Below, one piece after another: positions 10,098 through 17,798 of a DNA stretch of 64,000 nucleotides; within the stretch, counting starts at the first letter, position 1; the number at the start of each line of letters is the position of its first letter. A model generated the notes under the pieces. It did not search any database. It saw nothing but the letters and a program-made list of their open reading frames with translations, and had not been told where the DNA came from. The position numbers and the translations under genes are program-made. Source of the DNA: an uncultured Candidatus Saccharibacteria bacterium (GTDB taxonomy: Bacteria; Patescibacteriota; Saccharimonadia; Saccharimonadales; Saccharimonadaceae); contig CAMPVQ010000001.1 of NCBI GenBank assembly GCA_946997535.1, positions 62,001 to 126,000 on the forward strand. Direction: 5' to 3'.

Positions 10098-12056
10098 TTA
10101 TTTTAGCACACGCCACACTGTTGCTGTATGTGCTGGCAAATATAACGTTATTTTACCATCCGATGGATAACTCATCTTCGTATCAATTCGTTCAAATCCA
10201 CCATACCGATTATCATCTGTAGTTAATTCAATATGATATTTACCGACAGGAGCGTCTATATCTACACCAGTATATGACGTATTCGAAAAGTTAAACACAA
10301 ATAAATAATTATCACGTATATATGCAATAATTTTTCGTTGCTCATCCACCAATAGGCACTTCAAACTACCGCTCAGCTTTTTAACCAAATTAATCATATC
10401 TCGGTCAAAATTATTCAACCACGAGAATTTCAATTTAGGATCATCCACTAAATGCCACTGGCGACGAGCATACTTATACGACCAATTATTACCCTCACGT
10501 GGAAAATCAATCCACTCCGGATGGCCAAACTCATTGCCCATAAAGTTTAGGTATCCCCCAGCGTTAGTACTAGCGGTAATTAGTCGAATCATTTTATGTA
10601 GAGCAATGCCGCGATCGACTATTAAATTATGATCTGATTTTTGCATATGCTCATACATTTCTTTATCTAATAGGCGAAAAATAATTGTCTTATCCCCCAC
10701 CATTGCTTGATCGTGGCTCTCGGCATAATTAATTGTTTTTTCCTCAGCGCGATGCGAAGTTAGCTCATACCACAGCTTACCCATCTGCCAATCTTCATCC
10801 CGCTGGTCCTTTAGCATCTTAATCCATAAATCAGGCGCACCCATATTAAAGCGATAATCAAAACCAATACCAGCCACATCAGATGAAGCAGCCATCCCTG
10901 GCATGGCACTCATGTCTTCGGCAATTGTTATTGCATTAGAATTCACCTCATGCACCAAGGTATTTGCCATGGATAAATATGCTAAAGCATCCAGATCAGT
11001 ATTGTCAGTAAAATAGTCCTTGTAAGATGTAAACGACTGGTTTAAACCATGATTATGATAAATCATACTCGTCACACCATCAAAACGAAACCCGTCAAAG
11101 TGATACTCATCCATGAAATACCGTAAATTCGATAGCAAGAAATGCACCACTTCTGGTTTGCCATAATCAAATAAACGAGAGTTCCACGCCTCATGCAAAC
11201 CTGGCTTGAAATACTGGTTATAGTCACCAGCAAAATTACTCAAACCTTCGTTCTCGTTCTTAACCGAGTGCGAGTGCACCACATCCATCACCACCCGTAA
11301 CCCCATACCGTGTGCCTCGTCAACTAGATGCTTTAAATCAGCTGGGGTACCAAAACGCGAACTCTCCGCAAAAAAGTTTGCCACCTGATAGCCAAAACTA
11401 CCGTAATACGGGTGCTCCTGAATGGCCATCAATTGAACAGTATTGTATCCTAGCTGTCTTACTCTTGGCAAAACATTATCAATAAAGTCTTGGTACGTTG
11501 CCACTTGCTCATCTTCGCCAGACATGCCAATATGAGCCTCATAAATTAGTTGTTGTTGTGGTTTAATCGGTGCTACATGCCGCCAATCATATTTTTTAGC
11601 CGGATTCCATACCGCTGCCGCAAACAATTTAGTTTTTTTATCTTGTAATACATATTCTGCATACGCCGGAATCCGTTCAGCGTCCCCACCATCCCAAAAA
11701 ATATGTAATTTATAGTGATCTAAATGCTCTAGTTTATCCTCTGATAACTTTAGCTCCCATACACCATTTTCTAATGGATGAAACAGGTACGATAAATCAT
11801 CCTGCCAATTGTTCTTGTCACAATGAAGATATATTTGACTAGCATGTGGCGCCCACTCCCGCATTACCCAACCGTAGTTAGTATGATGTAGTCCAAAGTA
11901 TAAATGTCCTAGCGCAAAATTGGTAATACTATTGTCGCCTAGAATTTCGCAACTTTTATCATATATATATTTTTGTCGATCAATCAACGTAACTCGATAT
12001 GGTTTTAGCCAAGGATCAACTTTTAATAACCTATCAACTACCACATCACTATTCAT
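10098..12056 (-). CDS. glgB: 1,4-alpha-glucan branching enzyme, eukaryotic-like (GH13)
   Basis: Makes alpha-1,6 branches in glycogen. 652 residues: N-terminal CBM48 module (about 50-150), GH13 barrel with conserved regions VVMDVVHSHSVKN (256-267), FRFDGVTS with nucleophile Asp326, IAEDMSA with acid/base Glu380 and NYAESHDQ, then a C-terminal beta domain. The wording HSHSVKN...LSNF and FDGFRFDGVTSMIYHNHG matches eukaryotic-type GBE1 enzymes better than E. coli GlgB. TAAAAT (12064-12069) lies 7 nt before the ATG with a TG extension, again suggesting a leaderless start. No glycogen synthase or ADP-glucose gene is nearby. Confidence 0.93.
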   Translation of the reverse strand: MNSDVVVDRLLKVDPWLKPYRVTLIDRQKYIYDKSCEILGDNSITNFALGHLYFGLHHTNYGWVMREWAPHASQIYLHCDKNNWQDDLSYLFHPLENGVWELKLSEDKLEHLDHYKLHIFWDGGDAERIPAYAEYVLQDKKTKLFAAAVWNPAKKYDWRHVAPIKPQQQLIYEAHIGMSGEDEQVATYQDFIDNVLPRVRQLGYNTVQLMAIQEHPYYGSFGYQVANFFAESSRFGTPADLKHLVDEAHGMGLRVVMDVVHSHSVKNENEGLSNFAGDYNQYFKPGLHEAWNSRLFDYGKPEVVHFLLSNLRYFMDEYHFDGFRFDGVTSMIYHNHGLNQSFTSYKDYFTDNTDLDALAYLSMANTLVHEVNSNAITIAEDMSAMPGMAASSDVAGIGFDYRFNMGAPDLWIKMLKDQRDEDWQMGKLWYELTSHRAEEKTINYAESHDQAMVGDKTIIFRLLDKEMYEHMQKSDHNLIVDRGIALHKMIRLITASTNAGGYLNFMGNEFGHPEWIDFPREGNNWSYKYARRQWHLVDDPKLKFSWLNNFDRDMINLVKKLSGSLKCLLVDEQRKIIAYIRDNYLFVFNFSNTSYTGVDIDAPVGKYHIELTTDDNRYGGFERIDTKMSYPSDGKITLYLPAHTATVWRVLK

Positions 12057-12094
12057 ATAATCTATTTTATCATGATTAAGCTTATAAAATAAAT

Positions 12095-12112
12095 ACGGGC
12101 AACTTAGCCCGC
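12095..12112 (-). terminator. Terminator after tRNA-Leu(CAG)
   Basis: GCGGGC-TAAGTT-GCCCGT followed by ATTTATTTT on the minus strand. Confidence 0.75.
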
Positions 12113-12121
12113 AAATAAAGC

Positions 12122-12208
12122 TGGTGCGCGCGAGAGGACTTGAACCTCCACGAGCGTGAGCTCACTAGCACCTGAAGCTAGCGCGTCTACCAATTCCGCC
12201 ACGCGCGC
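12122..12208 (-). tRNA. tRNA-Leu(CAG)
   Basis: 87 nt including CCA. Acceptor GCGCGCG/CGCGCGC, anticodon stem CTAGC/GCTAG with loop TTCAGGT (CAG), type II variable arm, T-loop TTCAAGT. An extended -10 (TGT-TATAAT, 12217-12222) places the transcription start about 2 nt before the mature 5' end. Confidence 0.97.
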
Positions 12209-12216
12209 GTGATTAT

Positions 12217-12225
12217 ATTATAACA
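12217..12225 (-). promoter_or_regulatory. Extended -10 promoter of tRNA-Leu(CAG)
   Basis: TGTTATAAT on the minus strand just upstream of the tRNA. Its -35 region would lie inside the 3' end of the flavoprotein gene. Confidence 0.6.
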
Positions 12226-12227
12226 CA

Positions 12228-13853
12228 CTAGCTTCGTATATTGTATGCGTCACCATGTGGTGTACTATATGAACTGCGCAAACATTCAACCAATTTGTGT
12301 GGATCAGTATCACTGCAAACATCGCGATTTAATGTATTAAATGGATCGAACTCCTTTCGTAGCTTATCCATCACATCAATCACTTCCTTGTGTTGTACAT
12401 TCCGTGCATATGGTGTTAACAATCGACCAACACCTCCGTATCCAGCTATATCGCCATCTAATTCAAAGGCTGTTTGACTAAAATCCTTTAATAAACGAAA
12501 TACTAACTGACGATGGCCAATACTGGATAAATTCAATAATGGTCGGACTGTTACAGTACCAGCACCCAAATTACCCCAAACACCAGCTTTGATATGGTTA
12601 TTATCTAATATGGCACGAACTCTATCAACCAAATCCACAAAATGTTCCGGTACTACCGCCAAGCTATCAACTAAACGTATTGCAGCATTACCATCATCAC
12701 TATAATTGTTAATAATATACGTAGAATCCCTTAATGCAGCTAATTCCATACGGTCATCGGCGCTAACCGCCACCTTAGCATCCACTACACCGGACGAGTC
12801 CAATATCTTACCGGCCTTCCTTAGCTGTTTAGCTTGATGTTTGCCATCAAACGACATAAATATTAATAACTTAGGAATATTTTTTGTAACTAGCCTCCAC
12901 GGTTCATATCCAGTAGTTTCTGTAATTAACTTCAATGTATCACCATCTATAAAAGTGAATGTGCTAGGCGCCAACTGGGACAAACGATCAAATAAGTCAG
13001 ACTCATTCTGGTCTGCCGTAATAGCAGCCGCCACCATTGATTGTTCCTCTGGCAAATCGTCAAGTTTTAGAATAGCTTGTGTAATAATACCTAAAGTACC
13101 TTGCGCCCCAATAAACAACGGCGTTAAATCAAAATTGCCGTCCTTGTCTTTTACTCGGTCAAGCGCGCATACAGTACTATCTAAAGCACGACCAGCACTA
13201 ATTGCATCTATTGTTTCAGGGTTATCTTCAATCAATGAATCAACAAAACGATATAGGTCACCCTCCATTGTTTCCAAGCCCTTCTTGGCACTTAGCTCGC
13301 GCTTGGTTAATTTACCGGTCTGAATCACTTCGCCATTAGCCAATACCACCTCTACACAATCAACACAATTTAACATGTCACCGTACTTAATATAGCTATC
13401 AGTTATTGTATTTGAGCTCAACATACCACCAATTGTACAATCAGTAATAGCGCCATCATCAACTAATAACCTCAAACCATGCGTAGCCATTGCTTCACGC
13501 AGTGTCATTAATTTAATACCCGCCTGCACACGAACTAACTTGGATTTAGTATCTAGCTCCATAATATGATTCATGTAGTTTTGCATAGATAAGATGATAC
13601 CGTCAGTAATAGCTGCACCAGTTGAATCCGTACCAGATCCCCTAGCGGTCAATGACAAAAATTGTCCTCGCTCAGCTAGACGCCAAGCAAATCGAGCCAC
13701 TTTGCGCACATCATCCAAAGTTCTAGGGAGCACCACTAAACGCGGAATTATACTAAGCACACTACCATCAGTTGAATAACGTTCTCTTGATCCAATATCA
13801 GATAATACATCGCCAGATAATCTCTGATTTAAATAGTCCCCTATCTTGCTCAT
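12228..13853 (-). CDS. FAD-linked oxidoreductase, GlcD / D-lactate dehydrogenase-like
   Basis: 541 residues with a PCMH-type FAD-binding domain (RLVVLPRTLDDVRKVARFA ... LTARGSGTDSTGAA ... DGAITDCTIGGMLSSN ... GAQGTLGIITQAIL) and a C-terminal FAD-oxidase domain. Family members oxidise D-2-hydroxy acids such as D-lactate or glycolate; the substrate cannot be fixed here. A longer frame runs through the neighbouring tRNA to 14006, but the ATG at 13853 follows TGC-TATACT by 6 nt, giving a promoter-defined, probably leaderless start. With ldh at 62 kb it could reflect lactate isomer turnover, but that is speculation. Confidence 0.88.
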   Translation of the reverse strand: MSKIGDYLNQRLSGDVLSDIGSRERYSTDGSVLSIIPRLVVLPRTLDDVRKVARFAWRLAERGQFLSLTARGSGTDSTGAAITDGIILSMQNYMNHIMELDTKSKLVRVQAGIKLMTLREAMATHGLRLLVDDGAITDCTIGGMLSSNTITDSYIKYGDMLNCVDCVEVVLANGEVIQTGKLTKRELSAKKGLETMEGDLYRFVDSLIEDNPETIDAISAGRALDSTVCALDRVKDKDGNFDLTPLFIGAQGTLGIITQAILKLDDLPEEQSMVAAAITADQNESDLFDRLSQLAPSTFTFIDGDTLKLITETTGYEPWRLVTKNIPKLLIFMSFDGKHQAKQLRKAGKILDSSGVVDAKVAVSADDRMELAALRDSTYIINNYSDDGNAAIRLVDSLAVVPEHFVDLVDRVRAILDNNHIKAGVWGNLGAGTVTVRPLLNLSSIGHRQLVFRLLKDFSQTAFELDGDIAGYGGVGRLLTPYARNVQHKEVIDVMDKLRKEFDPFNTLNRDVCSDTDPHKLVECLRSSYSTPHGDAYNIRS

Positions 13854-13895
13854 ATCACTAGTATAGCATAACCAAGATAATATTTTAAAATAAAA

Positions 13896-13911
13896 TAGCC
13901 CGAGTGGGCTA
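13896..13911 (-). terminator. Terminator after tRNA-Leu(TAG)
   Basis: TAGCCC-ACTC-GGGCTA followed by TTTTATTTT on the minus strand. Confidence 0.8.
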
Positions 13912-13927
13912 ATGATTACAATAATAC

Positions 13928-14012
13928 TGGTGCGCGAGAGAGGACTTGAACCTCCACGCCCGAAGGCATATGCTCCTAAGGCATACGTGTATACCAATTT
14001 CACCACTCGCGC
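13928..14012 (-). tRNA. tRNA-Leu(TAG)
   Basis: 85 nt including CCA. Acceptor GCGCGAG/CTCGCGC, anticodon stem TATGC/GCATA with loop CTTAGGA (TAG), long variable arm, T-loop TTCAAGT. It is divergent from rarA and has an AT-rich upstream region with -10 like boxes. Confidence 0.96.
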
Positions 14013-14079
14013 AAATCAAATGGCTAATAATATAATAACAAATAACAATATTTATTTCAACTATATTTTTAAACTAGTT

Positions 14080-14092
14080 TATAATTATAGCA
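14080..14092 (+). promoter_or_regulatory. -10 box of rarA, 6 nt before the start codon
   Basis: TATAAT at 14080-14085, then 6 nt, then ATG at 14092. A TTCAAC-like -35 lies about 18 nt further upstream. Predicts an mRNA beginning at the ATG. Confidence 0.7.
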
Positions 14093-15297
14093 TGGATAGT
14101 AGACAGCCACTAGCAGAACAATTACGCCCACAAAACTTATCTGACGTAGTCGGCCAGCCCGAAGCAGTTGAGATATTGACTAAAATAGTAGCCAGTAGTC
14201 ACCCTGCTTCGCTCATCTTATGGGGTCCACCAGGCACCGGTAAAACTACTCTAGCACGTATCATAGCCCACGAATTTAATGCTGATTTTGTCGAACTATC
14301 CGCCGTCAATGCAAAACGCGCCGACGTAGACCAAGTAATTGAGCATGCTCGACAAAATTGGAATCTACAAATTCGTACAATTTTATTTATCGATGAAATC
14401 CACCGCTTTAACAAAGCACAACAAGATGCCTTTTTACCACATGTTGAATCAGGACTAATTACTTTAATTGGCGCCACCACAGAAAATCCATCCTTTGAAG
14501 TTATTGCTCCACTTATTTCTCGAGCGCGCGTTATTGTGCTGCACCAATTATCTGAAAGCAGCTTAATAGAAATACTCCAACATGCAGTTAAACTACTCAG
14601 CAACGATATTAAAATATCAGATGAATCTGTCAAATTAATCGCTCAGTTGTCGCACGGTGATGCGCGAGCTGCCTTAGGTAACCTAGAGATGGCGGCAACG
14701 TTCACTAATGGCAAAATTATTACACCTAAAGTTGTTGCTCAAGCAGCTGGAACTAAGCTACCTCGCTATGATAAAAATGCCGACTCACACTACGATTTAA
14801 TCAGTGCCTTTATTAAATCCATGCGCGGCAGCGACGAACGTGCTACCTTGTACTACTTAGCCCGCATGATTGAGGCTGGCGAAGACCCTAAATTTATTGC
14901 CCGCCGCATGATTGTTTTTGCCAGTGAAGACATTGGGCTAGCTGGTAATGGCGCGCTGGGCCTAGCAACTAGTGCATCACTAGCGCTAGAAAGAATTGGC
15001 ATGCCAGAAGGCGGTATCGTATTATCTCATACAGCATTAGCTTTGGCTAAATCAAAAAAATCACGCGAATCCTATAATGCTTGGCAACAAGCAAAGCTAG
15101 CTGCTACTACCCTACCAAATGCCGAGGTACCACTCAATCTTCGTAACGCACCAACAAAGCTAATGAAAGACTTGGGCTATAACCAAGGCTACAAATGGGT
15201 TGCCGGCTTTCATCAAACCGGTAGCTACTTAGCCCCGGAAGTAGATAAATTTTATAATCAGCTTAGACTTAACGATCCGTCGACGCGTCCCGACTAA
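14092..15297 (+). CDS. rarA: Replication-associated recombination protein A (RarA/MgsA) AAA+ ATPase
   Basis: Clamp-loader-like AAA+ protein acting at stalled replication forks. 401 residues: Walker A GPPGTGKT (45-52), Walker [11 protein letters not shown] (about 95-104), sensor 1 [11 protein letters not shown], sensor 2 region [14 protein letters not shown], then the C-terminal tetramerisation domain ([13 protein letters not shown] ... [13 protein letters not shown]). The frame is open upstream to 13912 through the opposite-strand tRNA, but homology and the TATAAT 6 nt upstream fix the start at 14092. Its 3' end overlaps the convergent CDP-alcohol transferase gene by 29 nt. Confidence 0.95.
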   Translation: MDSRQPLAEQLRPQNLSDVVGQPEAVEILTKIVASSHPASLILWGPPGTGKTTLARIIAHEFNADFVELSAVNAKRADVDQVIEHARQNWNLQIRTILFIDEIHRFNKAQQDAFLPHVESGLITLIGATTENPSFEVIAPLISRARVIVLHQLSESSLIEILQHAVKLLSNDIKISDESVKLIAQLSHGDARAALGNLEMAATFTNGKIITPKVVAQAAGTKLPRYDKNADSHYDLISAFIKSMRGSDERATLYYLARMIEAGEDPKFIARRMIVFASEDIGLAGNGALGLATSASLALERIGMPEGGIVLSHTALALAKSKKSRESYNAWQQAKLAATTLPNAEVPLNLRNAPTKLMKDLGYNQGYKWVAGFHQTGSYLAPEVDKFYNQLRLNDPSTRPD

Positions 15298-15967
15298 CTA
15301 AATTCTTATTGTTATCCTCGGTTTGCTTAACGTAACTAGCTACAGATTTTACACCCAATACGCCAGATACCGTTGCAGCAAGTGCACCAATAAACTTCAC
15401 TTTCTTAGCTAAGCTAGATTTACTTTGTTCTTTAGCCACGTTTCCGCCAATAATTCCTGCCATTGCCACCCAGCGCGATGCTTCAGCTATCTTGCCTTCG
15501 CCAGTGGTCTTTGGCTCATGGCGTAAAACAAACTTAGCAACACCGTTTAGTGCCCAACCGGCCATTTTTGGCCCATAAATTACCGCTAACTCAGACTTTT
15601 TTATCATTTTAGTATCGCAAGCTGTCTTCGCAATTAATGCAGCCTTCGCTCCATCAGCCGCAATATCGCCCCAACGCCCAGCGGGATAATTAGCTACACG
15701 CGTTTTACGCGCCAAGGCGCCATCCACTAAATCGCATGCTGCACCAAGCGCCACCAACCCAATACCTCTAGCGCGATGACCATGTTTAAATTGATTGCAT
15801 CCTAATGCCACCAACCCAATACCCGCAATAGTAATTAAATTCGGTAACGTCACGATACCGTGGGTTTGTTCTGCTATCTTTTGCATAGCAGTTAACTCTT
15901 TACCGTCAGCCATATCCTGCTGGGGCATCGGTACTAAATCCTTATCTAACTTATTGGAATTATTCAT
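15269..15967 (-). CDS. CDP-alcohol phosphatidyltransferase family protein
   Basis: 232-residue membrane enzyme of the family that swaps CMP on a CDP-lipid for an alcohol (for example PgsA or PssA). The signature is present: DLVDGALAR, then nine residues, then GRWGDIAAD. The canonical spacing between AR and G is eight, so there is one extra residue here. Weakly hydrophobic segments flank the motif (TLPNLITIAGIGLVALG; AVIYGPKMAGWALNGV; an alanine-rich stretch near 190-210). The start at 15967 overlaps the upstream gene's stop (ATGAATAA). The alcohol substrate is unknown. It lies beside acyltransferase and acyl-CoA ligase genes, which supports a phospholipid role. Confidence 0.82.
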   Translation of the reverse strand: MNNSNKLDKDLVPMPQQDMADGKELTAMQKIAEQTHGIVTLPNLITIAGIGLVALGCNQFKHGHRARGIGLVALGAACDLVDGALARKTRVANYPAGRWGDIAADGAKAALIAKTACDTKMIKKSELAVIYGPKMAGWALNGVAKFVLRHEPKTTGEGKIAEASRWVAMAGIIGGNVAKEQSKSSLAKKVKFIGALAATVSGVLGVKSVASYVKQTEDNNKNLVSRDASTDR

Positions 15968-17093
15968 TATGTGTATCCGCAAATTTTTTGATCATATTTT
16001 TTAGCAACCTCTTGTCACACATTTCATTTTTATGATCATATTTTTTCACCACCTCTATAATATCACATATAACTTTTTCGTCATACCACGCAACTAGCCA
16101 ATCAGCGTTTATAATTAAATAACGCAAAAGAGCGCGCCACACTTCAATGCCGCACCGCGGACACAACACTACAGCATCACAAACGTCTTTTAACCACCCC
16201 TCTACTGCACTACGCTTAGCTAGATTGTCAATTATCTTGTCGGCTATTATTGGCGAACTGGACTTATCTAATATATCAGAAGCCATATAATTAGCTTTAG
16301 GCCAGTTCATCTCACTAGCAAATTTTGCTAAAATATCCGCAATATAGTCCGCGCGCTCCACACTGTTTATTGGGCTTAAGTCATAAGTCACTCCCACCCC
16401 GCCACAATAAGCCGTCTTAGTTGCCCTACTATAAGCCTCTTGCGGATTCAACTTAGCATTCTTAATACAATCAAGCAGCTCGTCTTCAGTATGAACTAGA
16501 AGCATCCAAGCTCCATTGCCCAATGGTTTAACTACTCCTATACACCTCAGCTCATTAACTATATCAACAAACTCTGCTTCATTAATACAAAATAATTCTT
16601 TTAAACAATCTGGGTTAGCCACATCCAAAGTAATCAGCGCTCGAGCAGCTGACTTTAGAGTGAGCTTACCACGCTTATTACGAACTAATTTAGCTATCTG
16701 CAATATCTTCTGCATTTCATCGCCGCAGCAAGTATCATCACTATAATTGCTCAGCATTAATTGTTTTAGCGTATTAAATATTTCTATATTACTTGGCTTT
16801 AACTGAAATCGGTCACTATAAATCAAGCTATTACAACCTACAACAATTTTATGATCATGTTTTACATACACCTCTGTATCAAATAGCCTAAACGACAAAA
16901 AATTTGCATCATTTTGCTTAATTTCTTCCAATAATTTACCCATAGCGTATGACGTTGCATCCTTCTGATTTGGTGTAATTCTTACACTACGCACCGCAAC
17001 ATTATCGCACTGCTCAACATACAGTAATATATTGCTTAGATTATGCTCATTTTTTTGAAATTCAGCATATAATACTTGGCTTAATCTGATCAT
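15960..17093 (-). CDS. Protein of unknown function (cysteine-containing, soluble)
   Basis: 377 residues, no membrane span, family not recognised. Two charged mixed domains; a middle region around 130-210 (KLVRNKRGKLTLKSAARALITLDV ... NEAEFVDIVNELRCIGVVKPLGNGAWMLL) could be a winged-helix-like fold. Late CxxC pair (VLCPRCGIEVW). The ATG at 17093 has GGGAG 6 nt upstream; the longer frame to 17153 would run through the promoter of the divergent acyltransferase gene and is rejected. Shares a symmetric -10 region with that gene. Coupled to the phosphatidyltransferase by an 8-nt overlap. Confidence 0.7.
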   Translation of the reverse strand: MIRLSQVLYAEFQKNEHNLSNILLYVEQCDNVAVRSVRITPNQKDATSYAMGKLLEEIKQNDANFLSFRLFDTEVYVKHDHKIVVGCNSLIYSDRFQLKPSNIEIFNTLKQLMLSNYSDDTCCGDEMQKILQIAKLVRNKRGKLTLKSAARALITLDVANPDCLKELFCINEAEFVDIVNELRCIGVVKPLGNGAWMLLVHTEDELLDCIKNAKLNPQEAYSRATKTAYCGGVGVTYDLSPINSVERADYIADILAKFASEMNWPKANYMASDILDKSSSPIIADKIIDNLAKRSAVEGWLKDVCDAVVLCPRCGIEVWRALLRYLIINADWLVAWYDEKVICDIIEVVKKYDHKNEMCDKRLLKNMIKKFADTHNE

Positions 17094-17123
17094 ATTATTC
17101 TCCCGCACACATTGTTTAAGGGT

Positions 17124-17133
17124 ATTATATAAT
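17124..17133. promoter_or_regulatory. Symmetric bidirectional -10 element
   Basis: The palindrome ATTATATAAT gives TATAAT on both strands: 17128-17133 (plus) ends 6 nt before the plsC-like ATG, while 17124-17129 (minus) gives a ~24 nt leader with a Shine-Dalgarno sequence for the unknown protein. Confidence 0.7.
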
Positions 17134-17139
17134 AAATGC

Positions 17140-17796
17140 ATGAAAGATTCCATTCTGGCGTTTCTATTTCGATTTGGGCTGGGCGCAATATATCGCCTGC
17201 TCTATCAGCCAAAGATAGTACGCCCAGTTAAACTTCCTCGGACTCGCGCCATTCTAGTCGGTAATCACACTAGCTATTATGACCCCATTACTATTGGCAT
17301 CTTTTGCAATCGCTTTCCACATTTTATGGCAAAACGCGAATTGTTCGCTGCGCCATTTGGTTGGTTCTTTAAATGGCTCGGTCTAATTAAAGTAGACCGC
17401 GACCAACCACATCAAGCCTTCACTGAAGCTAAGAAGATATTAGAATCTAACCATATAGTTTTATGCTTTCCCGAGGGTACTACTAGATGGAAAAAGCCTA
17501 ACGAGCTTTTACCGTTTAAGAATGGTGCCATTAGACTAGCCAAGGAGACCGGAGCACCCATTATACCATTTGCTATCGTAGGACACCCACAACTATTTCG
17601 CCATTCCACTACAGTAATATTTGGTAGCCCAATAGACGTAACCGATGCCAATGACGCAACAAATGAGATATTGCGAAACGCAGTGGCTAGATTAATGCAA
17701 GAAATTAATGGGGAAAAAATTAATCTTATATCCGGTAAGCCCGCACGCAATCCATCAAAATGTCCACCGCCAAGCCGTAAATCTGGTAAAATATAA
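17140..17796 (+). CDS. plsC: 1-acyl-sn-glycerol-3-phosphate acyltransferase (PlsC-like)
   Basis: Transfers acyl chains to lysophospholipid. 218 residues with motif I NHTSYYD (H43xxxxD48), motif II region LIKVDRD, motif III FPEGTTRWKKP and motif IV GAPIIPFAIVG. A hydrophobic N-terminus (about 4-22) can anchor it to the membrane. TATAAT ends 6 nt before the ATG. The acyl-CoA synthetase gene follows 2 nt after the stop, so one step activates fatty acids and the other uses them. A second paralogue lies at 35.2 kb. Confidence 0.92.
   Translation: MKDSILAFLFRFGLGAIYRLLYQPKIVRPVKLPRTRAILVGNHTSYYDPITIGIFCNRFPHFMAKRELFAAPFGWFFKWLGLIKVDRDQPHQAFTEAKKILESNHIVLCFPEGTTRWKKPNELLPFKNGAIRLAKETGAPIIPFAIVGHPQLFRHSTTVIFGSPIDVTDANDATNEILRNAVARLMQEINGEKINLISGKPARNPSKCPPPSRKSGKI
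17787..17792 (+). promoter_or_regulatory. Extended -10 of the acyl-CoA synthetase gene inside the plsC 3' end
   Basis: TGG-TAAAAT spans the end of the acyltransferase gene and stops 6 nt before the next ATG (17799). Confidence 0.6.
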
Positions 17797-17798
17797 TT

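Noticed and set aside
12228..14006. A 592-codon version of the flavoprotein gene starting inside the tRNA-Leu(TAG) region
   Set aside because: The first 51 codons translate a tRNA, a terminator and the promoter; TATACT lies 6 nt before the ATG at 13853, which also matches the family N-terminus.
13912..14091. N-terminal extension of rarA over the opposite-strand tRNA
   Set aside because: The extension has no homology to RarA and contains the rarA -10 box.
17094..17153. Start of the unknown 15.96-17.09 kb protein further upstream at 17153
   Set aside because: The added codons would cover the shared promoter palindrome and overlap the divergent acyltransferase start; the ATG at 17093 has a proper Shine-Dalgarno.
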